A stretch of 50,509 bases of DNA, from the NCBI GenBank assembly GCA_019637695.1, contig JAHBVG010000044.1:1-50509 (forward strand). Direction: 5' to 3'. The position numbers and the translations under genes are program-made. Every line of letters starts with the position of its first letter. The stretch's first letter is position 1. Shown in pieces: positions 9,497 through 18,956 of the stretch. The stretch comes from Caldilineaceae bacterium. Its GTDB lineage: Bacteria > Chloroflexota > Anaerolineae > Caldilineales > Caldilineaceae. Below the pieces are notes generated by a model. That model worked only from the letters and a program-made list of their open reading frames with translations, was not told the origin of the DNA and searched no databases.

Positions 9497-9814
9497 ATGA
9501 CAATCATCCAGATTGAGGTCCCCGAAGCGTTGTGGGAAAAATTCTGCCAGACCAGTCTGCCCATAGATGAAGTCGTAGTCGATGCCATTGAAAAAGCAGT
9601 AGAGAAATCGGCCTCGGTACTTTCCAGGGACGAACTGGTACAACGGTTGATTGAATCTGGAATAGTGATCGATCCCGAAAAATGGAATAACCCCTATGCT
9701 CAGGCGTGGTTAAATCGTTCCGAACAAGATCGCGCAGACCTGATCAAAGAAATGAATCAGGAATGGCATCCGGGCTCACTTGCATCTGACGCCGTCAGCG
9801 AAGGACGACAGTAG
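9497..9814 (+). CDS. Probable antitoxin partner of the PIN protein
   Basis: A small acidic protein of 105 residues. Its N-terminal strand-helix pattern (TIIQIEVPEALWEKF, then DEVVVDAIEKAVEK) could be a ribbon-helix-helix or similar dimerisation unit. Its C-terminal half is charged and probably flexible, as in antitoxins that wrap PIN toxins. It lies 7 bases before the PIN gene. I do not recognise a named antitoxin family; the call rests on size and position. Confidence 0.6.
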   Translation: MTIIQIEVPEALWEKFCQTSLPIDEVVVDAIEKAVEKSASVLSRDELVQRLIESGIVIDPEKWNNPYAQAWLNRSEQDRADLIKEMNQEWHPGSLASDAVSEGRQ

Positions 9815-9821
9815 GACGAAA

Positions 9822-10319
9822 ATGCGCAGCCTGTTTCTAGATAGCAACGTTGTCGTCAAGTATTACTACAGTGAAGAAGGATCGGCCTGGGTACGAAGCC
9901 TGATTGACGCCGATGACACTGTCTGTTTTGTCTCAATGCTCGCTATTGTCGAGGTGACTTCTGCACTCTCCCGCGTAAGGCGAGAAGGACAACTTGGTCA
10001 ACGTCGTTTCGAAGAAATGATCGAACGGTTTTATGGTGAACTGCACACACAGCGATTCTTGAGCCGCGACATTGACCAGAAAATGCTGGAATTCGCATCC
10101 GTGCTTGCACTACGGTATCCGCTCAAGGCATACGACGCTATTCAAGTTGCGTCAGCGCTTTCTGTACACAATCTACCGGCTGCTCCTGATTTTCTTTTTG
10201 TCAGTGGTGATCAAAAGGTAATCAACGCCGCCAAACTTGAGGGGCTAACCGTTGATGATCCTGCCAACCATCTTGACGAAGACCAATCGGAATCTGGCAA
10301 TCCGGCGAGGCTTTCATGA
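9822..10319 (+). CDS. PIN-domain ribonuclease toxin (VapC-like)
   Basis: A 165-residue PIN domain, a metal-dependent RNase fold. The acidic metal ligands are visible: D7 in LFLDSN, E44 in AIVEVTSAL, D105 in AYDAIQVA and D130 in VSGDQK. The start at 9822 gives the usual short lead into the first strand; the frame upstream to 9780 only overlaps the partner gene. Its TGA overlaps the ATG of the next radical SAM gene (ATGA), so the toxin reading frame is translationally linked to an enzyme gene. Confidence 0.85.
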   Translation: MRSLFLDSNVVVKYYYSEEGSAWVRSLIDADDTVCFVSMLAIVEVTSALSRVRREGQLGQRRFEEMIERFYGELHTQRFLSRDIDQKMLEFASVLALRYPLKAYDAIQVASALSVHNLPAAPDFLFVSGDQKVINAAKLEGLTVDDPANHLDEDQSESGNPARLS

Positions 10320-11395
10320 TCGGACTCGTTCCCAAACTGCCCCTCTATTGGGCCTTTCGCGCCTTTGGCTGGCCGAAGGTGAAACCCTTCTCTGTGGTCG
10401 TCAGCGTCAGCTTTCGCTGCAACAGCAAGTGCCGTACCTGTGACGTCTGGCGCAAGCCCAACGACGATATGACGGTGGAGGAGTGGGACAAAGCTTTCCA
10501 AAAACTGGGGACATCTCCTTTTTACATCACCTTCACCGGCGGCGAACCCTTCCTGCGCAAAGATCTGGACGAGATGGTGATCAGCGCCTATCGTCACTGT
10601 CGCCCTGAAGTGATTACCATCCCCACGAATGGGATGCTCACCGAGCGCGTGGTGACAATGGTCGAGCGCATGTGCCGGGAGTGTCCCAAGAGCAGCATCG
10701 GCATTAATCTCAGCCTGGACGGCATCGGCGACGAACACGACGACATCCGCGGCGTAGAGGGCAACTGGGCGCTCTCGATGGCGACGTGGAAGCACCTCAA
10801 GGAATTGCAGAAGCGGCACAAAAATCTGGTGCTGACCGTCCATACGGTGATCAGCCGATTTAACGTGCATCGCTTCAAGGAGATTCAGGACGGCCTTAAG
10901 TTCCTGCAGCCGGACAGCTACATCACCGAGGTGGCCGAGGAACGGGTGGAACTGGACACCATGGGTTGGGGCATTACCCCACGGCCCGACGACTACGACG
11001 AGATCGCCGATTTTCTCAGCCAGCAGGCCAAACAAGTGCCGGCGCGCGGCATCGCCAAGTTCACCCAGGCGTTTCGGGCGCAGTACTATCAACTCGCCAA
11101 GCGTGTGCTGCACGAGCGCGATCAGGTGATCCCCTGCTACGCAGGCTGGGCCAGCGCTCACATCGCCCCCAACGGCGATCTGTGGAGTTGCTGCATCCGC
11201 GCCGAGGCGGTGGGCAATCTGCGCGAGCATGATTACGATCTTGTCCCCATCTGGCAGGGACAGGCCATGGAACAACTGCGCGGCAGCATCAAACGTAAGG
11301 AGTGCGCCTGCCCCATGGCAAATGCCAGCTATGCCAATATGTTGTTGCATCCGCCCACAGTGGCGAAGGTGTCGCTGGATGTGCTGAAGGGTTGA
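10316..11395 (+). CDS. Radical SAM enzyme with additional C-terminal cysteines (SPASM-like)
   Basis: A 359-residue protein with no B12 domain. The radical SAM motif is C35-x3-C39-x2-C42 (RCNSKCRTCDVW). TGGEPFLRKD binds SAM, and SLDGIGDEHDDIRG is the typical mid-core stretch. Near the C-terminus, IPCYAG, WSCCIRAE and KECACPMAN supply five further Cys plus the IAPNGDLW signature of SPASM/twitch domains, which hold auxiliary [4Fe-4S] clusters. Such enzymes often modify peptides, but no short precursor gene is apparent next to it. It overlaps the PIN gene by four bases. Substrate unknown. Confidence 0.85.
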   Translation: MIGLVPKLPLYWAFRAFGWPKVKPFSVVVSVSFRCNSKCRTCDVWRKPNDDMTVEEWDKAFQKLGTSPFYITFTGGEPFLRKDLDEMVISAYRHCRPEVITIPTNGMLTERVVTMVERMCRECPKSSIGINLSLDGIGDEHDDIRGVEGNWALSMATWKHLKELQKRHKNLVLTVHTVISRFNVHRFKEIQDGLKFLQPDSYITEVAEERVELDTMGWGITPRPDDYDEIADFLSQQAKQVPARGIAKFTQAFRAQYYQLAKRVLHERDQVIPCYAGWASAHIAPNGDLWSCCIRAEAVGNLREHDYDLVPIWQGQAMEQLRGSIKRKECACPMANASYANMLLHPPTVAKVSLDVLKG

Positions 11396-11467
11396 GTTGC
11401 CAGTGTCAAGCGGAACATTGACCTCCCACTGGTTGCTTTGAGAAGAAATGACGGAGGAAGTTGCGAG

Positions 11468-12877
<1,410 letters not shown>

Positions 12878-12905
12878 GTGGCAGGTGTCACGAGAATAAA
12901 AGAGG

Positions 12906-12934
12906 ACGGCGCAACCGGCATGGTTGCGCCGTTT
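12906..12934 (+). terminator. Rho-independent terminator ending the radical SAM run
   Basis: ACGGCGCAACC (12906-12916) pairs with GGTTGCGCCGT (12922-12932), followed by TTT. Confidence 0.85.
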
Positions 12935-13089
12935 TCATCCACGTGGTCTGTGCGTATGATCCATTGCCAGTATTTAACCTGCGCAACGACGAGTGAGTTA
13001 TTGAATTAGTGGCCGTGCCCTTTCAGGCACAATGAAGAACGAAACCGCTGGCCGGACGAACAGTCCGACCTACAGAGGATATTTTCTGG

Positions 13090-13272
13090 TTAGCTGGCCT
13101 TCAAGCGCTGACCAACCAGAATCAAGAGAGCGCCGATGGTTGACAAAAGACGTGCCGTCAGGCTTGGCATATCAACAATCGATCCGCCGTAGCGATTCCT
13201 TTTGATTGCCGCGTCAATTCTCTCTTGATGCACAATACGAACTAACTGGATGTATGATGGATCTGATGTCAT
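13090..13272 (-). CDS. Small protein of unknown function
   Basis: Sixty residues. A charged N-terminal half (YIQLVRIVHQERIDAAIKRNR) is followed by one hydrophobic helix (LLSTIGALLILVGQRL). A strong ribosome site, GGGGAGGG, lies seven bases before the ATG, which favours a real gene over a chance frame. The pattern resembles small single-span proteins often seen in Chloroflexota, but I cannot name a family. It is divergent from the MocR regulator. Confidence 0.5.
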   Translation of the reverse strand: MTSDPSYIQLVRIVHQERIDAAIKRNRYGGSIVDMPSLTARLLSTIGALLILVGQRLKAS

Positions 13273-13411
13273 CTTTCCCTCCCCTGGCGGCCCGATTCAA
13301 CGCCGCAGACGTAGTCACAGTTTTATCTCATAATGCTCTCTTGTTTCTAACTCCACTGCCATTATAGACAATGTCCTGGTATGATGATAGTGCCACAATG
13401 GGAGAAGATCG

Positions 13412-13475
13412 ATAATACCAATTTTTGTTTCTTCCCAATACGGTATTATTGATTTTGGTTGATATTGCGTATAAT
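13412..13475 (+). promoter_or_regulatory. Promoter and inverted-repeat operator of the MocR gene
   Basis: TTGATT (13449-13454) and TATAAT (13470-13475) are 15 bases apart. ATAATACC (13412-13419) is repeated inverted as GGTATTAT (13442-13449) and touches the -35, suggesting autoregulation by the MocR protein. A 27-base leader precedes the ATG. Confidence 0.55.
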
Positions 13476-13502
13476 TTGCATACCAACCATAAAGGAAGAG
13501 AA

Positions 13503-14984
13503 ATGCGAATTCCACTTGATCAACAGAGCCCGGTTCCCCTCTATCGGCAGATCGAACGTTATCTGCGCCAGAGTATTCTCGCAGGTAAGCTTGCGGCAGA
13601 GACGCGCCTGCCCGCTACCCGCCAGCTTGCCCAAGATCTAGGCGTCAGCCGCATCACGGTCAACAATGCGTATGCTGAATTGGAAAGTGATGGTCTGATC
13701 TACACAGTGGAAGGAAGCGGCGCTTATGTAGCGCCAGCCAATCCGCTCCCAGCTTCGAATAGAGAGCCAGCGATTGTCTGGCCGCTGTGGCAATTAGAGG
13801 CGCAGGCAAGGGCTGAAAGCTCACCGGAAACGTCGTCAGAGCGGATTCCTCAGCGCCCGCGCCATCCTCACCCGATTGCCTTCACCGGGGTAGGGGATCC
13901 GCGCCATTTTCCCGTTCACGATTTCTACAAAGCCCTGAAGACCGTCCTTCACCGCGATGGCATTGCTGCGTTGGTCTACGGCGGTTTCGATGGCGGATAC
14001 CGACCCTTACGTGAAACCATCACCCATATGCTGGCGAGCCAGGGCATCCAGGCCCATCCTGACCAGGTCCTCATCACGGCGGGTTCGCAGCAGGCATTGG
14101 CGTTGGTCTGTCAGGTACTCCTCAAGCCCGGCGATGTTGTTCTGGTTGAAAGCCCTACCTACAATGTCGCCCTGGATCTGTTTCGCTCGCTCGCTCTGAA
14201 GATCATCGGAGTTCCACTGGATGAGAACGGATTGCAGATCCAGGGGTTGGAGATGCTGCTCCAACAGCACCACCCCAGGCTGCTCTATACCATCCCAAAT
14301 TTTCAGAACCCAAGCGGGAGTTGCCTGAGTGGGATACGCAGACGCCAACTGATTGCACTGGCTGATCGCTATAATGTTCCAATTCTAGAAGATGACTTCG
14401 CCGGCGATTTACGCTATGATGGGCGCACCCAACCTGCCATCAAAGCGCTTGATCCGGGGGGGAGAGCGATCTACACGGGTACTTTTTCCAAGATGTTGAT
14501 GCCTGGGCTGCGCGTCGGCTTTTTGGTGGCAGAGGGGCCGATCTTTGGTAGATTGGTCGAAGCGAAGCGGGTCAACGATCTGGCGACGTCTAACTTGATC
14601 CAGCGCACTTTAGACGAGTATGTGACGATCGGGCGCTATCAGGCGCACTTGCGCCGTTCGTGCCGTATCTATCGCCAGCGTAGAGATGCCATGCTGGCGG
14701 CCATCCGACGTTACCTGCCGTCCGATGTACACGTGAACCCGCCCAAGGGTGGTCTCTTCCTTTGGCTGCGTCTGCCCGAAAAGGTCTCTTCGCTGGCTCT
14801 ACTCCCGCTTGCGGCCGAGGAAGGTGTGGAGTATGCGCCAGGCAGTCGGTTCTTTCCAAACCCTGTGGACGGCGAAGGATTCTTGCGCCTTAATTTTGCC
14901 ACCCAGACGCCGGAAGAGATCGAGGAAGGAATTCGACGTCTGGGGATGGCGTTGAGACGTTTAATAACAGGATCGCATGGCTAA
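13503..14984 (+). CDS. MocR-family regulator (GntR helix-turn-helix plus aminotransferase-like domain)
   Basis: A 493-residue protein. Residues 1-75 are a GntR winged helix (VPLYRQIERYLRQSI, RLPATRQLAQDLGVSRITVNNAY, SGAYVAP). The rest is a fold-type I PLP domain with TAGSQQALALV, PTYNVALDLFRSL, LYTIPNFQNPSG, ILEDDFAGDLRY and the Lys loop TGTFSKMLMPGLRVGF. Such regulators sense PLP or amino compounds; PdxR, which controls pyridoxal synthesis, is one. No pdx genes are adjacent, so the target is unknown. The start has AAAGGAAGAG just upstream. Confidence 0.9.
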   Translation: MRIPLDQQSPVPLYRQIERYLRQSILAGKLAAETRLPATRQLAQDLGVSRITVNNAYAELESDGLIYTVEGSGAYVAPANPLPASNREPAIVWPLWQLEAQARAESSPETSSERIPQRPRHPHPIAFTGVGDPRHFPVHDFYKALKTVLHRDGIAALVYGGFDGGYRPLRETITHMLASQGIQAHPDQVLITAGSQQALALVCQVLLKPGDVVLVESPTYNVALDLFRSLALKIIGVPLDENGLQIQGLEMLLQQHHPRLLYTIPNFQNPSGSCLSGIRRRQLIALADRYNVPILEDDFAGDLRYDGRTQPAIKALDPGGRAIYTGTFSKMLMPGLRVGFLVAEGPIFGRLVEAKRVNDLATSNLIQRTLDEYVTIGRYQAHLRRSCRIYRQRRDAMLAAIRRYLPSDVHVNPPKGGLFLWLRLPEKVSSLALLPLAAEEGVEYAPGSRFFPNPVDGEGFLRLNFATQTPEEIEEGIRRLGMALRRLITGSHG

Positions 14985-15017
14985 ACGCCAGTCTAGATAG
15001 CATGAAAGGTAGGGACA

Positions 15018-15224
15018 GTGAGCAGCTTTTCCAATCCACACTTTATGTATCTCTTCTCGATGAAGAACGGCAAGAAGAAGTTGGCCTACGGCGAGACGCC
15101 TGAGGACGCGCTGTCAATTTTGAGTATGCGCCTTTCGGCTGCGGAGATGGCGGAGATTCTGCCGGACCAGTTCGAGAAGATCAACCAGCGCAAGTTGCAA
15201 GAACACATCCACGAGTTGGGGTGA
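15018..15224 (+). CDS. Small hypothetical protein
   Basis: Sixty-eight residues from a GTG start behind AGGTAGGGACA. The sequence FMYLFSMKNGKKKLAYGETPEDALSILSMRLS looks like a two-strand hairpin plus helix; no family is recognised. It lies 33 bases after the MocR gene and 7 bases before the next small gene, so the three are probably co-transcribed. Confidence 0.5.
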   Translation: MSSFSNPHFMYLFSMKNGKKKLAYGETPEDALSILSMRLSAAEMAEILPDQFEKINQRKLQEHIHELG

Positions 15225-15231
15225 GAATCAC

Positions 15232-15534
15232 ATGTTCGGCTGGTTGCGTTGTCCCCGTCCACTCTCTGCGCAGCAGAAAGAGATCCTGCGCCTCGTGCAT
15301 TCCGGGTGGACGTTGAAATCTCACCGCTATTTGGATGGACAGAAGATCTATCGCCTTCACGCGCTGAACGGGGAAGTCATCGATCTGCGTGACAGCGTTG
15401 TGGAGCCGTTGATTGCGCGTGGTTTCTTCCAGAGCAACCAAAAATTTCCTGCGGCGACCCTCCTCTTTACGCCCCAGGGCAGAGTGCTGGCCATGCAGGA
15501 AGCACGTGATTGGGGATCGGGTACTGGGAATTAG
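15232..15534 (+). CDS. Hypothetical protein, winged-helix-like
   Basis: One hundred residues. SAQQKEILRLVHSGWTLKSH and GEVIDLRDSVVEPLIARGF suggest a helical DNA-binding-like fold with a repeated short strand, but no family is recognised. GGGGTGAGAA precedes the ATG. The last residues (DWGSGTGN) are encoded by a heptad repeat, so the natural C-terminus may have been changed by that insertion. Confidence 0.5.
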   Translation: MFGWLRCPRPLSAQQKEILRLVHSGWTLKSHRYLDGQKIYRLHALNGEVIDLRDSVVEPLIARGFFQSNQKFPAATLLFTPQGRVLAMQEARDWGSGTGN

Positions 15535-15545
15535 GGATCGGGAAT
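15507..15545. repeat. Single-arm heptad repeat
   Basis: GTGATTGGGGATCGGGTACT and the following GGGAATTAGGGATCGGGAAT follow the 7-nt pattern. They overlap the end of the upstream gene and supply its stop codon (TAG). No complementary arm is seen. Confidence 0.6.
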
Positions 15546-15554
15546 CTTCTGCCT

Positions 15555-16403
15555 CTACTCCACCGACACCCCTAACTCTGCTGGCGTATCGGCACTGTAC
15601 GGATTCTCAAACTCGATTTTGGGAAAACGATTCTGATCAAACGCCGCCAATCCCTCAGGACCAGCCTGGCTGATCTCGGCGTGGATGGCTTCGGCAGTTT
15701 CTCGGAACTTCCCCACCTGCACGCCCCGGCAGACCGGAGGCAGATCGCGCAGTTTGGGCAATCCGCGGCGGAACATCTTGAGCGCGCCGTGCCAGTTACC
15801 CCGCTCGATCTGCAAAAAGGCGACGCCCACTTGCAGGATCCCCTGGTAGAGATCGCGGATCGGGCGGGTTTCTTCCATCCACGCCAGTTCGAGATATTCG
15901 TGTTGCTCAAAGTATTCCCGACGGTTGAATTCAAGAAGCCCGTCCACGGCCAACTTGCTGAGGGGATCGTCGCTGCCATCCAATCTACGCACAGGGGGAT
16001 CGAGGTAGCGCGTCACCAGATCGACCAGATCCTCCATCATCTTGCTGCGCGCCCAGGCGTGATCTGCGCCGGCCTGGCGCGCCCGTTTGAGGACCTCCAC
16101 TTCGACATGGCTGCCAAAGGCGTAGATGGGGACGGCGCGTGTGTGGGGACGCATCTTGCAGCGGCGGATGGCCGTTTCCCAGTCGCCGGGCGTGTTGAGA
16201 TCGACCAGCGCCAGCCACGGGAAATAGCGATCCACTGCGTCGACAAAGGCCTCGGGCGTCTCCACCGTAATCGGCGTCCCGCTGCGGGCGCGAACAACAT
16301 CCTCAATACGGGCAGAAAAGAAGAGATCCGGTTCCAAAATGACGACGGCCTGCGTAGGCAATCCATCCGGCTTGGGCGCTTGAGACTGTGATAGATTCAA
16401 CAT
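15555..16403 (-). CDS. Receiver-like domain fused to DUF309
   Basis: A 282-residue protein. Residues 15-135 look like a degenerate response-regulator receiver (AVVILEPDLFFSARIEDVV, LALVDLNTPGDW, VPIYAFGSHVEVEVLKRARQAGADHAWARSKM), with an Asp at the usual phosphorylation strand. Residues 150-245 are DUF309: EFNRREYFEQHEYLELAWMEE, then RDLYQGILQVGVAFLQIERGN. The role of DUF309 is unknown; its conserved acidic and His residues suggest metal binding. The AAGGAAGAAAGG site supports this start. The gene is divergent from xseB, with GTGCGTAAAW boxes between them. Confidence 0.75.
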   Translation of the reverse strand: MLNLSQSQAPKPDGLPTQAVVILEPDLFFSARIEDVVRARSGTPITVETPEAFVDAVDRYFPWLALVDLNTPGDWETAIRRCKMRPHTRAVPIYAFGSHVEVEVLKRARQAGADHAWARSKMMEDLVDLVTRYLDPPVRRLDGSDDPLSKLAVDGLLEFNRREYFEQHEYLELAWMEETRPIRDLYQGILQVGVAFLQIERGNWHGALKMFRRGLPKLRDLPPVCRGVQVGKFRETAEAIHAEISQAGPEGLAAFDQNRFPKIEFENPYSADTPAELGVSVE

Positions 16404-16465
16404 TGTAGCCTTTCTTCCTTACGGGTGGATGCTCCAAATCGGCGTAGCATAGCATAGGGGAGATT

Positions 16466-16554
16466 GTGCGTAAATTCAGGCAGGCAGATCACATAGACTC
16501 TTGCTGGTATTTACGCACTTTATTCGCCCATCTGCTATACTGAGGTGCGTAAAA
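16466..16554. promoter_or_regulatory. Three GTGCGTAAAW boxes around a promoter
   Basis: GTGCGTAAAT (16466-16475), its inverse ATTTACGCAC (16509-16518) and GTGCGTAAAA (16545-16554) lie between divergent genes. A -10-like TATACT (16536-16541) sits between boxes two and three, so a protein bound to them would cover the xseB promoter. Confidence 0.5.
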
Positions 16555-16601
16555 TCGCGAGGATAGATTCCCCACGCGCCAATTCTTCAGGAGGAGCGTC
16601 A

Positions 16602-16874
16602 ATGGTTGACGAGAGCAAATCAATGGTGAATCAGACAGTGGACTCGATTGAAGATCTCAGTTATGAAGAGGCGTACGCCCGGTTGCAAGAGATGCTCGTA
16701 GCGCTCGAAAGCGGTGATCTCCCCCTGGAAGATTCGTTGCAAATGTACGAACTCGGCACGCGTTTGGCCGCCCATTGCGCCCAAAAACTCGAAAAGGCCG
16801 AATTGCGTGTTCGTCGCTGGCAAGATGGCGCCGCCGCTCCCTTTGATGGGTGGCGCGCGGATGAATCTAACTAA
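16602..16874 (+). CDS. xseB: Exodeoxyribonuclease VII small subunit
   Basis: A 90-residue helical protein. LSYEEAYARLQEMLVALESGDLPLEDSLQMYELG is followed by a second helix through CAQKLEKAELRV, which is the XseB signature. It binds the large nuclease subunit XseA, and the complex degrades single-stranded DNA in the cytoplasm. CAGGAGGAG precedes ATG 16602. xseA, normally adjacent, is not in the window. The DUF212 gene follows after 29 bases. Confidence 0.9.
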   Translation: MVDESKSMVNQTVDSIEDLSYEEAYARLQEMLVALESGDLPLEDSLQMYELGTRLAAHCAQKLEKAELRVRRWQDGAAAPFDGWRADESN

Positions 16875-16903
16875 GCGTTCGATCGATTCCAGGTAGAGGT
16901 GTG

Positions 16904-17356
16904 ATGGAGCATTTCTGGTCAAACGATGTACTTTGGGTGCCGGTGACTGCCGCCCTGGGCGTACAACTCTATAAGTTTCTCTACGAGTGGATCCTGCGTC
17001 GCGATTTTGACCTGCGTGTCTTAACCAGAGCTGGTGGGATGCCCAGCAGCCATTCGGCGATGGTTACCAGTTTAGCTTCTGCCATTGGCTATCGCCAGGG
17101 TCTCTATAGCGATGTCTTTGCCCTCTCTGTGATCTTCGCCTTTATTGTTATGTACGATGCGACCGGCGTCCGTCAGGCTGCCGGCAAACAAGCAAAAGTG
17201 CTTAATCAGATCCTCCGTGAACTCTTCAGCGGCCAACCTGTGAGCGAAGAGGAACTCAAAGAGCTGATCGGCCATACCCCTTTCGAGGTCTTTGTGGGCG
17301 CGGCTGTGGGCGTACTCTACGCGATTATCTGGTTTGAAGTAACGGCCCGCTTTTAG
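16904..17356 (+). CDS. Divergent PAP2-family membrane protein (DUF212)
   Basis: A 150-residue membrane protein with about four hydrophobic segments. The DUF212/YuiD pattern is clear: RAGGMPSSHSAMVTSLA (residues near 45-60), then FIVMYDATGVRQAAGKQA and LIGHTPFEVFVGA. The His and Arg residues match acid-phosphatase-like active sites, but the enzyme's substrate is unknown. A GTG three bases upstream (16901) is an alternative start. AGGTAGAGG precedes both. Confidence 0.88.
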   Translation: MEHFWSNDVLWVPVTAALGVQLYKFLYEWILRRDFDLRVLTRAGGMPSSHSAMVTSLASAIGYRQGLYSDVFALSVIFAFIVMYDATGVRQAAGKQAKVLNQILRELFSGQPVSEEELKELIGHTPFEVFVGAAVGVLYAIIWFEVTARF

Positions 17357-17372
17357 CGGAACCAATGTCAGC

Positions 17373-17429
17373 CTATTTTTATGAATTTTCTTGTATAAAT
17401 TTGTCCTCACCCTGACTCTGTGCTAGCAT
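17373..17429 (+). promoter_or_regulatory. Promoter of a B12-radical SAM gene with weak operator match
   Basis: TTGTCC (17401-17406) and TAGCAT (17424-17429, preceded by TGC) are 17 bases apart. The AT-rich 17373-17401 stretch partly resembles operators A and B (TTTTTATGA, then TTGTATAAATT) and ends on the -35 at the same offset. It is degenerate and has one extra base. Confidence 0.45.
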
Positions 17430-17544
17430 AGAAAGCTGTTGCTAAGCAAGCCGCAATCTTGATCTAAGTGCGGTGACAGCAGAAGAGCCTGGCGGGGCGT
17501 TGGTCTTACCCATTGCAGGTTACGCATACAAGTGGAGGAATCAC

Positions 17545-18885
17545 ATGCGACGTGTCGTTTTGATTAGACCCCATCGCGATGGACGAGTTTTTGGCAAAGC
17601 GCCTGGCTCCCCCTATACCCTCATGCGGTTGGCCTCGATGGTTCCCGATGAGATACCTGTTGAACTTTGGGATGAGGAACTGCGCCCCTTACCGCTTGAC
17701 ACACTAGGCGAAGGCGATCTGGTCGGCATCAGCAGCATGACCCTCACCATTGAGCGCACCGAGCAGATTGCACGCAAAGTGATGGCGCAGGGCGCGGGCG
17801 CGATTGTGGGTGGCGTCCACTCGACATTGATGCCAGAGCATGCCCAAACTTTTGCGCACAGCGTCTTTGTGGGGGAAGGCTACTACACCTGGCCGCAGGC
17901 CATCCAAGACTTTGCCGCCGAAGGGGTGAAGGGTCTCAAACCCGTCTATCGCGACGAATCATGGGCCAACCTGGCTGGGATCGCGCCCATCAAGGATCGG
18001 GTGATCCAGATGGTGGATGAGAACAGCAATTATTGGACGCCCTACATGGAGATCACGCGCGGTTGCCCGCGCAACTGCGATTTCTGTACGGCTATCCGGG
18101 TCAGTGGGCGACGTATGCGGTTGCGCCCTATCGATGAAGTCGTGGATGAGATCCAGCGTCGCGGCATTAAGCGTTTCTTCCTCACCGACGATAACTTTGG
18201 CCTCAACTTCTCCACCGATCCCGATTATTGTTCGGATCTATTTGATGCGTTGATGAAGCTCGATCTCAAAGGGTGGACCTGCCAATCGGAGATGAGCATT
18301 GCCAAATTCCCCGAACTGCTTGAGATGGGGAAGGCGGCTCACCTTGACAAACATTTCGTCGGCTTTGAGAGCGTCAACCCCGACAACCGCTCGTCGCTGG
18401 GCGGCAAGTCGAAAGGGGTGGCTATGCAGACCACCGAAGCCATCAAGAAGATCCACGAGACGGGCATGGGCGTGGTGGGCCTCTTTGTAATGGGCTTTGA
18501 CCATGACACCAAAGAGACCTTCCAGGCCATGTGGGACTTTATCCGCACCAGTGAGTTGGATGGCGTCAGTTGTACTGTCCTCACGCCTTACCCGCAGACA
18601 CCCTTCCACGATCTTTGTGTAGCGGAAAATCGACTGCTCGACGTGCCGTGGAGCCATTACGATACAGCCCACGTGACTTTCGTACCCAAGAATTTCACTG
18701 TGGATGAACTACGCGATGCCTATGACTGGCTCTGTCGCAAGCTCTACAGCCCATCGCAGATTGCACTGCGCGGGTTGCGGTCTTTGCGTCGTTACCCGAT
18801 CAGCATGGCGGGCAAAAAGCTCTTTGGCAGCTTCAGCACCGATTATGGCTACCGGCGTGCGTATGGATGGCGTCACACGACTTAA
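17545..18885 (+). CDS. B12-binding-type radical SAM protein (stand-alone)
   Basis: A 446-residue protein. The N-terminal domain resembles B12-binding folds (RRVVLIRPHRDGRVF, LMRLASMVPDEIPVELWDEE, IVGGVHSTLMPEHA, VFVGEGYYTW). The radical SAM motif is C174-x3-C178-x2-C181 (RGCPRNCDFCTAIR). FFLTDDNFGLNFSTD and GVVGLFVMGFDHDTKET are core strands typical of BchE/HpnJ-like proteins. AGTGGAGGAATC precedes ATG 17545; the longer frame from 17473 has none. It lies 4.7 kb from the radical SAM run. Substrate unknown. Confidence 0.85.
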   Translation: MRRVVLIRPHRDGRVFGKAPGSPYTLMRLASMVPDEIPVELWDEELRPLPLDTLGEGDLVGISSMTLTIERTEQIARKVMAQGAGAIVGGVHSTLMPEHAQTFAHSVFVGEGYYTWPQAIQDFAAEGVKGLKPVYRDESWANLAGIAPIKDRVIQMVDENSNYWTPYMEITRGCPRNCDFCTAIRVSGRRMRLRPIDEVVDEIQRRGIKRFFLTDDNFGLNFSTDPDYCSDLFDALMKLDLKGWTCQSEMSIAKFPELLEMGKAAHLDKHFVGFESVNPDNRSSLGGKSKGVAMQTTEAIKKIHETGMGVVGLFVMGFDHDTKETFQAMWDFIRTSELDGVSCTVLTPYPQTPFHDLCVAENRLLDVPWSHYDTAHVTFVPKNFTVDELRDAYDWLCRKLYSPSQIALRGLRSLRRYPISMAGKKLFGSFSTDYGYRRAYGWRHTT

Positions 18886-18906
18886 AACGATTGAGTGAAG
18901 AATAAA

Positions 18907-18945
18907 GAATGAGGACGGCGAGTTGCTCGCCGTCCTCATTCTTCG
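18907..18945 (+). terminator. Strong hairpin between convergent genes
   Basis: GAATGAGGACGGCGAG (18907-18922) pairs perfectly over 16 bp with CTCGCCGTCCTCATTC (18926-18941) across a 3-base loop. Flanking GAGTGAAGAA and TTCTTCACTC-like heptads extend the stem. It serves both the radical SAM gene and the HAD-GNAT gene. Confidence 0.75.
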
Positions 18946-18956
18946 CTCTTCACTCT

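Noticed and set aside
9497..10319. Mobile element carrying the toxin-like pair
   Set aside because: No transposase, integrase, target duplication or flanking inverted repeat was found, and the pair overlaps the next gene.
13050..13070. Short palindrome around GGACGAACAGTCC
   Set aside because: It resembles the GC-rich palindromes at 30948 and 35829 only in composition; no shared core could be aligned, so it is not listed as a family member.
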